From NCBI RefSeq assembly GCF_964355755.1, contig NC_092673.1, positions 34,173,648 through 34,237,647 of the forward strand: a DNA stretch of 64,000 nucleotides. The letters are read 5' to 3'. The notes under the pieces are model-generated. The model had not been told where the DNA came from, made no database searches, and saw only the letters and a program-made list of their open reading frames with translations. Both the position numbers and the translations under genes were made by a program. Of the stretch, positions 23,346 to 36,049 are shown piece by piece. The stretch is from Antedon mediterranea (Eukaryota > Echinodermata > Crinoidea > Comatulida > Antedonidae). The first letter of the stretch is position 1. Each line of letters begins with the position of its first letter.

Positions 23346-24384
23346 ATTTCAAACTACCTCATCGACTCCTCTTTTTAAATCAACGTAATATTGAATAATC
23401 AATACTAAAATATTATTTGATAGAAAATGATTTCAATTTAACATGAAACAAACGATGAAATGCTTTGTTCCAACGTAGACTGTCAAAATCCGACATTTTG
23501 CGATGGTAAAATGTATTGAATCTCAACTACAAAGCATCGGAAACAGACAAAGTGTTTGCTGAATAAATACATAAAATACATATTAATGGATATCTAGATA
23601 TCAGACTCATGCAATATTAATAATAATGTGAGTATAAATGAAAGGAAAAAGGAAAGTAAATTTTGTTAACATTTTTGTTTAGATGACAAAAGTTATACAA
23701 AATAATTTTCTTTCCTAAATTATGAATTAAGTTTAGAAAAAAAATGTTGAGTCATGAACATGAAATTTATTTCTCTATAGTTGTATAGATTTTCAACATA
23801 ACAGACTCTTTTTTAAACTTCAAAACATAAAGCATAAATTGTGAAAATAAAGACCGAAAGTGAAATTTTCAATGCAATTGTAATTTTTATCATTGCTATT
23901 AAAAAGTCAAAGTAAAACATTTTTGGTGGGGTTTTCAGTGAATGATTTAGAGGGCCTGTTCAGACCTACAAAGTTGGTTTCAAAATAAATAAAAAGAGAA
24001 AAGAAATCAAGTCTGAAATCAAATTGCTGTTGTGATGCTAATTTGTCCTTGCTTTACGATAACTTCGTAGATCAAACCATACCCAGCCATTACCTTGGTG
24101 AGAGGAAGTGTAGGTATGCCGTTAATAAGATAATTACAGTATAGGGACAGTCTACATTATTCATACTTGAAATTGACATTACAAGCTAATTCTTCTAGAT
24201 TAGTAAAACATTCACATATAATATGTAATGAAGGATGAAATATTTATGCAAATAATATGCATTTTAAGTATATTTAAAATGCCATTTTCTGATGCCCATT
24301 ATTGTGAAACGAACAATGAAAAAGCTCTGCAAATTTTCCTGGCTGTTTTAATCTATCGTTTTGATTTACTTTTGCTTATTTTAT
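23346..24384. other. AT-rich sequence, nothing recognised
   Basis: No gene, array or RNA gene is seen. Confidence 0.45.
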
Positions 24385-24446
24385 TTGTATCCATTGAGAT
24401 CCAGCCACTGATACCCACAGCATTGCATTTTTTTCAGTAATTTGCC
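24385..24446 (+). mobile_element. fragment of the Penelope-like repeat
   Basis: TCCATTGAGATCCAGCCACT, then GATACCCACAGCATTG and TTTTTTCAGTAATTTGCC, match the inner part of the repeat at 52605-52845 (+) and the reverse complement of 11090-11165. The hammerhead-like part is absent. Confidence 0.7.
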
Positions 24447-24764
24447 GAAAAGTACAAATAGTCGCAGCAATGCTGAGTTGGTACAATTGGTGGTGGTTCA
24501 TGATGCATTACTTGAATATGTCTTAAAAACACATGCTCCAGCATGCAACATTTTACAATAAACATTAAAGTTTGCATCCCTAGTAGCAATCAAGTGCACT
24601 CCACTCCAATCATTTTGGTATGATAAAAAATGTAAATATTATGGAGTTCTGTATTGCAGGACCAAAATGCCCATCCCATACTGTAGAACAAGGCAATACA
24701 CCAAATTCTTACAACAATGGCACAAATAATTTACAACAAAAAAACCAATTACACACATGCTTAT

Positions 24765-25365
24765 TTAATTCCTTCCCATCCTTTATATTCCACTCTTTCC
24801 CATCATTGATTCCTTCACACAGCTTCTCATACAATTTTTTTCCATTTCACTCCTTCAACACTCTTTCCCATATCACTCCTTCACATAGCATTTCTTCTCA
24901 TACAATTCCTTTCCATTCCACTGCTTCCCATACCATTCCTTCCCATATCATTCCCTCACATAGAATCCCTTCTCATACAATTCCTTGTCATACAATTCCT
25001 TTCCATTCCACTTATTCCCATTACCATTCTTTCCCATATCACTCTTTCTCATACAATTATTCCATTCCATTCCACTTCTTTCCATTACCATTCCTTCCCA
25101 TATCATTCCTTCACATAGCATTTCTTCTCATACAATTATTAATTTCCATTCCACTTCTTCTCATTACTATACCTTCTCATATCATTCTTTCACATAGCGT
25201 TCCTTCTCATACAATTCATTCTCGTTCCACTTCTTCCCATTACCATTCCTTCACATACCATTTCTTCTTATCCCATCTTCTCATACCATTCCTTTCCATA
25301 CCATTCCTTCCCAGTATCATTCCTTCACATAACATTTATTTCAATCCCATTCCTTCTCATACCAC
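24765..25365. repeat. ~15-bp G-poor minisatellite (CATTCCTTCCCAT type)
   Basis: Repeats of CATTCCTTCCCATAT, CATTCCTTCACATAG and related words run for about 600 bp with almost no G on the plus strand. A 252-codon frame (24620-25378), rich in PSHTIPSH-type pentapeptides, stays open because the period is about 15 bp. I treat it as repeat-generated. Confidence 0.9.
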
Positions 25366-28300
25366 CAATCAAATATAAACTGATAAAAATATTAACATAC
25401 CAAAATAGGAAGATTTTAAAATATGCATATATTGCAATTAATATTTATGTAAATATAATTAGCAAAGACATTATGTCACATGTCAATATGCTTTAGATAT
25501 GAAATTCACAGCATAACTTTATTTAATTCCTCATTTGGGAATTCTATTCTTACGTGTTTATTCATTTCTACCTGTCCGTCATCTGCCAAATCTACTTATC
25601 ACTAAATGTTGCAATATGCTTGTGTTGAATCTAGAATTAATTTTTACTTTCAAGAGAATCTATTTTAACTTAATGATACTCAATTTTTATTTTAGATTTC
25701 AGATTTATTTACCTAATATAAAATTAGAATTCTACAGAAAAAACTACTCATATAAATCTAGAATAGAAGGCAACCTGTAAACTTACAGTGTGTGTATACT
25801 TATTATTTATTATTTTATAGTAATATAATTTCACATTTTCCCATGTATAATGTTGCCATTCGATTGGTTAATTTCTGTATCACATGGCATTAAATATATT
25901 GTGACATTAAATGCTTAAAGCAATATTCAATGGTACTAATCAATGGCTATCTTTTTGTGTTAAACCGTTCAACCGTAAACCGTTAAACCAAGAATGATTC
26001 AATGCAATAAAAAACAGTGTTTACAGTACAGCATCAATATTTTTTTTTTTTTTAAATACTAACATCTATGTTTTAAGAATGTATTGTAAGCATAAGGTGT
26101 TGTTATAGCGTGGGAGGAAATTCTTTGATCTTAACACCTATTATTAAATATTAAGACCCTTTACACCTGCGACAAACCATGCATCATGCAAATACGCCAG
26201 TGTCTTCCGCATACTTGATCAGCAAATACAAATATAACACTTCTTTTAAACTTGGAATTCAAATTGATTATGAAGATGATTAGAGCTAATTCTTTTCTTA
26301 AGTATGGGCTATAAATAATTCAGCTGTATCTACAAGACTAGTTGTTTACGAATTCTTGCTTAATGGAACTTGTGGTGTTTTTATTGCGACGTTTAATGCT
26401 CCGAAAATGGAAAAATAATGCATACTTAATCAATATTCAAATTAACTAATTTGCAGAGCAGTTTTATACAAATCATATTCTACAGTAGTAATGTTTGGAA
26501 CGTGATCTTATCATCTATCGAGCAAATAATGTCTCATAAAAGAACATATTTTATAATATAATAAATATATTTATACTATCATGTATTTGAATTCTACTAC
26601 AAATAGAAATGTGTTATAATATTCAAAGCAACTAATTTGAATATCATTTCTATAAAAATTATATTCTAAAAAATAGTTGTCAATGTTTGGAATGTGATAT
26701 CATCTATTGAGCATATTGCAACATTTTATATAATAATATAAGTATACTGTATGTATGAATTCTACTACAAATATAAATGTGTTATTATTGTTGGAAAGTA
26801 GCATTTTCAACTGGGGATTTTAAAATGTCCACATTTTGGCCCCTTTTCGAAAAAATACCCCCAAATGTATAAATTAATCACAGCAAATAAACTGTGTAGG
26901 CAATCACAAAATTCATTGAATAATTCCAAATAAATTGAATACATCATTTCTTGAAATTAATAATAGATGTATATTTCTGCCGTGTATTTATTCTTTTCTA
27001 AAAGAATCATAACAATCATTATTGATCACATTGTAAATAGATACTCAAATTGATTGAATTTTGAGAATGAAAAATGTATAGCATTGCATCTAAGTAATCT
27101 TCGCTGCATCAAACCACCCACTCACTCACTATCCCTTGCATCGCAATACGTCCGTGGGAGGACAACTCATTTTATATGCTTTTACTTTGAAACAGAAGAT
27201 GAGAGGAGTTTAGATATTTACGACAATTATCTTTGACTTGACAGGTTTGATGTACTACGGGACGAAAAGCTTTTACACACCGTATTATGTGTAATGCTCA
27301 AACTCAACTAGAAGCCTACGTGGTAATGTAGTAATGTAATCTCAGCACTGCAGGCAAACAGAGAGGGGGCTGTTCATAATTAAGCCGTCTGCTGTTACGC
27401 TTCAATAACTGTTATTAAATACAGTACAGTAATCCTGTTACTAGTCTCCTGGTTTTGACCGTTATAAATTACCATAATTTAATGCACAGTTCTTAAAGAC
27501 TTTTTGCCCTAAAGGCTTTTCAAATTGTATGAAGTATAGAAGACTTACATACATTGTAATTTTTAGTGCACATAATTTTTCGTTTAATATATCAAGAAAT
27601 CACATTCCTCCGCCTCAATAGGCCTATATACCTAAAATTTATACATACAGTCTTCACTTGCAATAGGTCATAACTTGAAAGAAGTTTTTAATTGATGAGT
27701 GATCCAATTTTTTTTATTCCAGTATATCTCAACATTTTAGAATTAACTGAGAATATAAATAATTACCGTATACATTAGATTTATATATTTTATTAAAAAT
27801 AGAATATTGTAAAATTCAGAGCAATTTTTAAAATCAAAATGGAGAAATTATAAAGAACACAAAACAGTACACAACTTGTTTCAAAGTCAAATTTAAAAAC
27901 AAATTGTGACAACCAATTGTATACTATATTTACACAATTTTTTTTTCGTTAACCCTGGTGTCAGCCTGTAAGCATAAAACGTCTTTTATAAGATGCCAAT
28001 TATCGTTAAATACATTGCGCAAACAATGCAGACAAAACAACATAAAAAAACTACCTGTAATTGTTTGACATCGGAAAATTAACCTGTGAAGAGATAATTA
28101 ACATTCTACGCTTGGATATAAAGCTGAATGAGCCATAAGGTATGTATGATTAATTGATGGATAGTGTGTGCTGCAACAGACATAGATAGATTAATGTATA
28201 CGGCAGGTTGTAGATGCAGAAAAACATTCAATGTTTTTACATTTTAGAGATATTCTAAATGCAATATGAATGCATTAGCCATTTAAACACCATAATCAGT

Positions 28301-29704
28301 TTGTTATTGTTGTAACTGAATAAATGTGTATGAATAAATGAATGCTCATAACATGTATGGAAATAATTATGGATTAATAATAAAGGCAAATTATGTATTT
28401 TGCATAACTACAGCATCAATTGGAAAATGAGGTCAGCAGGTCAGATTAAAAAAAACATTAGCTGATTGAAATATATATTTATACTGGGTACAATACAATT
28501 TGAATTCCAATTTAACATATTATACAATATTCATGCATCAACGTGTCAAACTATATGATAGTGGCAACTAAAATAAAGTTTCGCAATGATTATTGGCAGA
28601 ATGTGTAGCTAGCCTTAGCAACATGACAACACTCAAGAACTAACAAGTACAAACACACAGTACCAGAACAGAGTCTGAACTCCAATGTAATTCCAACAGA
28701 TTCTGGAACACAATCAGAAATGCCCATGTCGCTATGCCCAATATATTTTTAAAAACTGTACTGTATTTAATTTATATATTCTAAAATACTGTATGTCATA
28801 ATATTTTCGGTTATTTAATTATTTGTTAATGTTATTTTTTAAGAGTTATATATACGGCGGCCATTTTAAGGAGGCCTACCCTGTGGCGAACACTTGTCAT
28901 TTAGTTTAAGCGTCTTTCACACCTGCTCTGGCATGGGTCGTGTCCAGCAAGTCAAATGTGAATGTTTCGTTTTCAAGAGGCTATGCGCATATCAATTGGT
29001 GCATAGCCACGTTGAGCATCATAAAAATAAAACATCGACGTCCGATTTTATCTTCCATTGAAGGATTGGAACCGTGCCGGAAGAGGAGTGAAAGACCCTT
29101 TACTCTCATCTTTTTATTAAACTCTTTGGAACATAATCACTTTATATATATTGGCTTTCACTACGATTAAGTCATAAGTCATTGTTTTCGATAACAAAAG
29201 TACAAAATTACATTGTTGACAGTATTCACACACTATTGCCAATGACCTTGAGTACAAGCTGTTATTAGTTATATCTTGTTTTCAATCAGATGTTAAATCT
29301 ACCAAAACAACCAACAATATCATTTATATATTAATATTTTGTATGGCCTCATTGTCCACTAATATCTAAGAGCATGTTAAATCTGTCAATGTTAAAAATA
29401 AACTGGAAAAATGTGTTTATAGTAACAAGTAAAATGTCATATTTGGAAAAAATAAGTACCAGAAGATTGTTTTTATACGACTAAAGACATCTGCAATTTG
29501 ACTCAAAGAAATCTATATAATCACAAAAGTCGATAATGTATGCTAAAGCTTTCAAAGTTGGCCTACAGTCAGGAAAAGTAAAAACATATTTTTTGTTGAA
29601 AAATGTTTTCATTCTCTGTTTCCAACAACACAATGATTAAAAAAAAATCAATGTTAATGTTTTAGTTGCAATTAATTATTACAAATAAGGGAGTTACCAA
29701 ATCT
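25366..29704. other. AT-rich intergenic sequence, nothing firmly recognised
   Basis: No gene or array is recognised over about 4.3 kb. It has scattered palindromes (TAGGCCTA at 27619). A less AT-rich patch at 28850-29110 includes a short hairpin at 28979-29008. The frame at 28940-29170 has no known motif. Confidence 0.45.
28979..29008. other. short perfect hairpin
   Basis: GGCTATGC is mirrored by GCATAGCC around a 14-base loop, inside a relatively GC-rich patch. Possibly the centre of an old MITE. Confidence 0.45.
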
Positions 29705-30035
29705 TTGATTGAAAAAACCCTAGGACTTGACAAAAAAGATTGGAAATCCAGAATTGTTCAAATCCAGAGCTGGAAAAATCTAGGATTTATTAGACAAATC
29801 TGGGATTGAACCAATTTGGGATTTAAAAAAAACTGGGATTGAACAGATCTGTGATAAATAAATATAGGTTTACACAAATCTGGATTTTGACAAATATAGG
29901 TTTAAACAAATCTCGAATTGGACAAATCTGAGATTGGACAAATTTTGAATTGCCCAAATCTGGGATTGGACAAAACTGGGATGGGCCAAATCTGGGATTG
30001 GCAAAATCTGGGATTGGCAAAATCTGGAATTTGTA
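29705..30035. repeat. ~16-bp minisatellite (ATCTGGGATTGGACAA)
   Basis: About 20 degenerate copies of ATCTGGGATTGGACAA. The best conserved are at 29940-30030 (TCTGGGATTGGCAAAA) and they decay leftward. Minus frames here (rich in Pro, Ile and Asp) are repeat translations. Confidence 0.88.
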
Positions 30036-31905
30036 AAAAAGTACTGCTTTATTAATAACATTTTACATACATCATTTCAATAGTACTGTCTTTCACTACC
30101 ACATTAACAGAGTAGCACTTAAGAAACAGTATGCTTCCATCCATAGTAGCTTCCTAAAGTGTACAGATAGCCAGTAGTAGGCCTAAAACAATATTGATTT
30201 CACATGTAATTATCCATACTTAATTGTTTCAAAATGCATTTGATCTCGCTCTAGAAACTTCAATTTTCAGCTTTCAAGAGGCATAAATTAATGACAGTGC
30301 ATCTTAAATTATCAAGGATGAACTACACTGTAAGTTATATAAATATTATTGGTTTTATTTATCATTTACACATTTTTGTATATAGTAATATCATTAAGCC
30401 TAAAAAATGTTTTCAAAGTTTGACCGTCAAAAAATTGGTTGTACTTTTGTATTTTTTTGTAGTTTTTAAAGATCTACATTTCCCCTCCATTTTTCAATTG
30501 CATTTAAAGCTTTTATTTTTCACGTGATTGGTGTCTTTTGAGAAACCATTCAAAGGTAACAGTATCGCTGGTATGAACAAAATGAACACTACAAGAAACA
30601 CTATGAACTCCTTTGATTGATTGTAGATGTACTATGAGACCAGTTTAAGAAAGCAGTGTAAACAATATAATAGCGATGCAATATAATAATATTAATAATA
30701 TAGAAAAGAATTTATTTGCAAATAACAATCAAACTAAAGATAAAACACATTTTTATTTCATAAATATTGTTATTATTGATCATCCCTTGCTATAAAAAAA
30801 AAATCATTTTGTAGGCCAATTTCATTTAAATTCAATAATTCTTGTATAATATTTAGAACAAGAACGACTTGATGTATTGCTTTTTTAAATTAATAATTGA
30901 TAGTTATAAATTAAAGAAAAGAAATTATTAACAATCCTGTAAACAGTGGAATTCACTTTAAATGCATCCTTTGGATGGGACTTTAAGCTGTTGGTAACAG
31001 TAAAGAACTAGTACACTATTTGAATGTGATCGTCTCCATGGGTCCATACAGGGCCTAATCCAAATTTTGATCAATTTTCAGTAAAACATGAGGAGGAATA
31101 TAATTGCATTTACATTATTTACATATAATTAATAAAATGTATATAAAAAATATGGCTGTAGCTTACCGATCCTTGCCCTGAAAACAACTAAAATAGGTTG
31201 CATAGCTTGTTTACACTAGTATTGCAAACAGTATGAGAACACAAACAACTTTGGCAAGATAAAATGAATTCATTAATCTTGAAGAAACACCAAATTTGAC
31301 CACAAAGCCAAATCTATGAAAAAGAAGACAACTTCTTACTCAAGTTTATTTCCACTACTATCTGATCAGTTAATTTCATAAGAAAAAAATCAAGGCAGAG
31401 CAGGAGATTACAGTAAAACCTTTTTTTTCTAGAGAAAAGCCATTAGTAAGAGATTCACTTGTTCTAATTTTCTATCAATACAATCCTGTGGTGTTGAAAA
31501 TGAGGCAATGGTTGCTTTTGCATTCCAATTATCTGATATCAATAGGATGAAGATTAGTTAAACCAACAAGTTGATACAAGTTGTGAACTATTTATTATGG
31601 TAACAATGCATTTTGATAATTCACAGTACATCGTTTACATAGTGATTTGTACCCCTGTATGGGTGTTCTCTGATAAAGTTTTATAATGACAATTACTTTC
31701 TCAATGAATTTTATTTATTACAATTAGTAAATCACCTTGGTTTTCCAATATTCAAATAAGACAGTGGTGTTAAACAAGAAAGGCAATAAGTACCACATAA
31801 GCTGCAGTCAAAGAAATGGTAGTCAAAGAAGTGGTAGTCAAATGGTAAGTGAAACAGGAAAAATAAGCACCAGAGGAAAGAAAGTGCCAAAGGCATTATA
31901 GTGCC
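30036..31905. other. AT-rich sequence, nothing recognised
   Basis: No gene is recognised. The frame at 30291-30527 (+, 78 codons) is hydrophobic and without motif. Confidence 0.45.
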
Positions 31906-32576
31906 GCAGACACTGTGTCTAGAGAAAGTAAGTGCCACAGTCAAATAAGTGAGGAAGGCAAATAAGTACCACAGGCAAATAAGTACCACAGGCAAATAAG
32001 TGCCAAATAAGTGAGGCAGGTAAAAATAAGTGGCACAGGCAAATAAGTACAACAAGCAAATAAGTATCACAGGCAAATAAGTGCCAAATAAGTGAGGCAG
32101 GTAAAAATAAGTGACACAGGCAAATAAGTACCACAAGCAAATAAGTATCATCACAGGCAAATAAGTGCCAAATAAGTGAGGCAGGTAAAAATAAGTGGCA
32201 CAGGCAAATAAGTACCACAAGCAAATAAGTATCACAGACAAATAAGTGCCAAATAAGTCAGGTAGGTAAAAATAAGTACCACAGGCAAATAAGTGCCAAA
32301 TAAGTGAGGCAGGTAAAAATAAGTGGCACAGGCAAATAAGTACCACAAGCAAATAAGTATCACAGACAAATAAGTGCCAAATAAGTGGGGCAGTTAAAAA
32401 TAAGTACCACAGGCAAATAAGTGCCAAATAAGTGAGGAAGGAAAAATAAGTGGCACAGGCAAATACAAAACACAGGCAAATAAGTGCCAAATAAGTGAGG
32501 TAGGTAAAAATAAGTACCACAAGCAAATAAGTGCCAAATAAGTGAGGCAGGTACAAATAAGTGGCACAGTCAGTTC
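31906..32576. repeat. 81/84-bp minisatellite built of ~15-bp subunits
   Basis: Words such as GGCAAATAAGTGCCAAATAA, GTGAGGCAGGTAAAAATAAG and TGGCACAGGCAAATAAGTAC recur. TGCCAAATAAGTGAGGCAGG starts at 32001, 32082 and 32166, i.e. 81 and 84 bp apart. Each large unit contains several AAATAAGT subunits. Because the periods are multiples of three, a 274-codon minus frame (31732-32556, Leu/Cys-rich) stays open. It has no stop-free extension outside the array and is not called a gene. Confidence 0.92.
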
Positions 32577-33431
32577 AATCAAATTAGCAGGACAGTCAAG
32601 TTAAATAAGCAGCCAAATAATTTACAATACAGTCAATCCTGTACTTTGTATTTATTTTAGATATACACCTAATTTGTTAAAAGCATTTAACAGAAGTGTT
32701 CTTACTTTATTTTATGCACAAGATTATTTTCGAATTGTCGCTTCGAAAAAGACAGCAATCAAAAACACAATTTGTTTCCAAAGCGACATTTAACCAAAGT
32801 GCTGTATGTTAATTTATGCACAAGATTAAGTTGTTGTCGCTGGGCAACAACCAAAGTAAAATATAGCAAATAGCGTCTATGCATTGCGTCGTAATTGCTT
32901 ATTAATTAGTCTTCTGAATGTTTCTATGCCAGGTCAATTTGAAATCTGCGTGTTAAGGCCTCTTTTGCGCGCTTCATTCCATAAATATCTACTCTATCAA
33001 ATATAAATGTATTTACTGCATATATAATTCTTATCTGAGACAACATTTCCTACGCAGCCACATTATCTGACCTGGTTTTCTACAGACAGTAAATAAAGCA
33101 AAGACAGAAATTGCCTTCTACTTCATAAAATTAACGTACATCAAAATGCTAGATTTGTCGGAAATGAAATAATTTAAGTTTTGATTAATAAAAAAAAGAC
33201 AATTAGATACATCACAATGAACATCAAGCTCAAAATAGAGGAAAATTGGTCTAGTGTTATCATAGAATGAGATAAATAAATGTAGAAGTGTTATTAATCA
33301 TCCTTAGTAATTGAAGAATTGTGTATTTTGACCACTCTACGGATCCACGGCAGCCGCAGAGGGCCTAATTACAATTCTTGTTTCCATCCACTTATGTCGT
33401 TATGGCACAAGCAACTCAATTCATGTGTGTC
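32577..33431. other. intergenic sequence with a balanced-composition patch
   Basis: The patch 32700-33060 is less repetitive. It has TTTATGCACAAGATTA twice (near 32711 and 32812), an RFX X-box-like GTCGCTGGGCAAC (near 32837), and CTTATTAATTAG. It may be regulatory, but no function can be shown from sequence. Confidence 0.3.
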
Positions 33432-33433
33432 TA

Positions 33434-34055
33434 CAGTGGCGTAACGGCTATTAGCGTTCACTGGCTAAACCCAGGGGCCCCGCAGCTTATGGGGGCCCCT
33501 GTGCAGTGCAGGCATTAAAAGATGTCGAAAAGGGCTAAAAACGTCTGAGGCCTTCGTGTTTGAGGGCCACAGGGTTCATAATCCAGCAGTCTCAGGCCTC
33601 TGAGGCCTTCGTGTTTGAGGGCCACAGGGTTCATAATCCAGCAGTCTCAGGCCTCTGAGACCTTCGTGTTTGAGGGCCACAGGGTTCATAATCCAGCAGT
33701 CTCAGGCTTATGAGGCCTTCGTGTTTGAGGGCCACAGGGTTCATAATCCAGCAGTCTCAGGCCTCTGAGGCCTTCGTGTTTGAGGGCCACAGGGTTCATA
33801 ATCCAGCAGTCTCAGGCCTCTGAGGCCTTCGTGTTTGAGGGCCACAGGGTTCATAATCCAGCAGTCTCAGGCCTCTGAGGCCTTCGTGTTTGAGGGCCAC
33901 ATGGTTCATAATCCAGCAATCTCAGGCCTCTGAGGCCTTCGTGTTTGAGGGCCACAGGGTTCATAATCCAGCAGTCTCAGGCCTCTGAGGCCTTCGTGTT
34001 TGAGGGCCACAGGGTTCATAATCCAGCAGTCTCAGGCCTCTGCGTTACGCTACTG
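33434..34055. mobile_element. MITE with terminal inverted repeats carrying an internal minisatellite
   Basis: The left terminus CAGTGGCGTAACG (33434-33446) is mirrored by CGTTACGCTACTG (34043-34055), with one mismatch. TA lies outside both ends (33432-33433 and 34056-34057), consistent with a TA target duplication. The left part is GC-rich (GGGGCCCCGCAGC...GGGGGCCCC). The rest is a 55-bp tandem array. There is no transposase, so the element is nonautonomous. Confidence 0.75.
33546..34040. repeat. 55-bp minisatellite, exactly 9 units, inside the MITE
   Basis: The unit TGAGGCCTTCGTGTTTGAGG, then GCCACAGGGTTCATAATCCA and GCAGTCTCAGGCCTC, starts at 33546, 33601, 33656 and every 55 bp to 33986. 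Only a few substitutions are seen (TGAGA at 33656, GGCTTA at the end of the third unit, ATGGTT and CAATC near 33900). The GC content is far above the surroundings. Confidence 0.97.
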
Positions 34056-34574
34056 TATATAGGCGATCCATGCAACTGAATGTAACTGGCAACTCAAATT
34101 AACATAGTTGCACAAAAAGTTGTAAGTTTTGATATCAGTTCCATGTTGACATAAGCACTGGATCTTTTAAGTTAAATTCCGATATGTTCAGTTAAGGTAT
34201 GTTCAATTAAATGTCAACCATAGACCATGTCATAGACAAAATGGCAATTTTTTTTCTGCCTTATACAAATGGTCTAATTTTTGAGTAAGTATTTAACCGA
34301 ATGTATATGTCAAACATGATGAACTTTTATACGAGTGTGACAATCTTAAGCGATTTGCATCAAATGTGTTCTGGAACTTCTGTTTATAGCTGTTAAAGCA
34401 GCTGAGTGTTAATGTTTGTAAATTTGTTGACATTTTACAACCATTTTGTCATATTTTATCACCATGGGAACTACCATGTCATAAAAATTCAACTTTATTA
34501 ATACAACGGTAATCTTGTGAAAAAAAAAGGGAGCAAAACTGTGTTTATCTTCAGTACAAACATTTTGAAATAAC

Positions 34575-34905
34575 GGGCGAGTGAGTGGCCGAGCGGTTAA
34601 CACAGTGGAACCGTAATTACGTATGCATAACATCGGCAAGGGTTCGAGGCTCACTCACTCCATGGTTCTGGTGGTAGAACGAGTCTTCTCAGATAAGGAC
34701 TATAAACCTTAGGTCCAGAGTACATCTGGCTCATGTGCACTTTAAAGAACCTAGTACATCTTTCGAGACAAATAGGGGGTTACCTCGGTGTACTAGTACA
34801 TCACAGCCACTGATTACCAACTGGGCCCTCTGGGAGACCAGTCTTTGACTGAAGAGGTCGCCAATGTATAAATATAAACAAACAAGTGATGAAGATGAAG
34901 GAAAT
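34575..34905 (+). mobile_element. tRNA-derived SINE, full-length copy
   Basis: The head holds an A box TGGCCGAGCGG (34586-34596) and a B box GGTTCGAGGCT (34641-34651). Acceptor-stem complements GAGTGAG (34579-34585) and CTCACTC (34650-34656) remain, as from a Leu/Ser-type tRNA. A central domain follows: GACTATAAACCTTAGGTCC, then GTGCACTTTAAAGAACC and ATAGGGGGTTACCTCGGTGT. The tail runs ACTGGGCCCTCTGGGAGACC to GACTGAAGAGGTCGCC and TATAAATATAAACAAACAAG. Related copies lie at 35405-35615 and 58443-58700. It would be transcribed by RNA polymerase III and mobilised by a LINE. Confidence 0.82.
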
Positions 34906-35404
34906 GATGATTTCACACTTGTAAAATGCGTTTCTTCTACCACACTGAAATAATTGTCATTATTGAGTGGGCTAGGGCATATAAGTAAAATGAAGTTCTG
35001 AATTTAACCTAATGTTCTTTGTTTAATTGTATTGGATGAGATTTAAGGGTGGAGCCGTGTCGCACTTTGAACTTAACAACTACGTAAAATAGTCAGTAGA
35101 TGTCCTTAGAAATGTACTGTGTATGATTTTTTTAACCAAGTTTTTTCTACTGCATAAAAATTAGTATATAATTCATCCAAGTGCAAGCAAAGACCTAAAT
35201 TTCAGTTTTATAAAGAACGATATAAATGAAGGTCATGCTGATTTTCATGGAAGGATACTGTTGTCCCTCTTTCATACCAACTACCAATTAACCAACGACT
35301 TTCAACCAACTTTAGAACAAGTTGGTTGACCGTGGTCAGCTAAATAATTATTTCACTTCTTTTTTTCACAAGAACACTGTTGTATTAATAAAGTTAAATT
35401 TGTA

Positions 35405-35615
35405 TGACATGATAGAGAGTGAGGGGTCGAGCGATTAAGACAGTGGAACTGTAGTCATAATATCGCTCCATGGTTCTGGTGGTCTTCGAGTCTTCTTAGA
35501 TATTGGGATATAAACCGATAGCTTCAGTATACAACACATCTAGCTCATCACAGCTACTGATTACAACTGGTCCCTCTGGGAGACCAGTCTTTGCCCATAA
35601 TAACAAACAGACAGT
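35405..35615 (+). mobile_element. tRNA-derived SINE, internally deleted copy
   Basis: GAGTGAGGGGTCGAGCGATT matches the head of the SINE at 34575. CCATGGTTCTGGTGGT and ACAACTGGTCCCTCTGGGAG match the junction and tail. The B box and most of the central domain are deleted. Same strand, about 0.8 kb from the full copy. Confidence 0.75.
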
Positions 35616-36049
35616 ATTTCTTTTGCACTTGATGTCATTCCAGGCATTTAGATCAAGTGCTCCATCTTTTTTAAATATAACTATGTTCACACGTATGACA
35701 TCGATACTTACCCTAGATGAGGTTGATGAACGCGTAACATACTGTTACAGCGCCATTACGAACTACATTTCGATACAGTAATAAATCTTTACAAGCACAT
35801 CTTAACTTATGTGAACTTTTGATGGTGCTACGGACAACCGAAATAGAAACCAGGATTTCATTCATTTCAAAATGTTTCAAATAAATCTTGTCAAATGTAA
35901 TATGTAATTTAATTTGATTTTCCCTTAATACACTGTAGATCTTTATGTTATAAAATATAATTTAAACAGCAGAGAAACTTTGCCACATATTTCAACATAT
36001 CAACTATATATTCACTATTTTGTATCAAATTCATTTCATGTAAAGATAT

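Noticed and set aside
24620-25378. 252-codon frame rich in PSHTIPSH
   Set aside because: Generated by a 15-bp repeat lacking stop words. There is no domain, no splice context and no coding sequence outside the array.
31732-32556. 274-codon minus-strand frame with membrane-like composition
   Set aside because: The period is a multiple of three and the unit has no stop in this frame; the frame follows the array borders.
33546-34040. CRISPR-like regular array (55-bp period)
   Set aside because: Whole units repeat, with no variable spacers between constant repeats. It lies inside a MITE in eukaryotic DNA.
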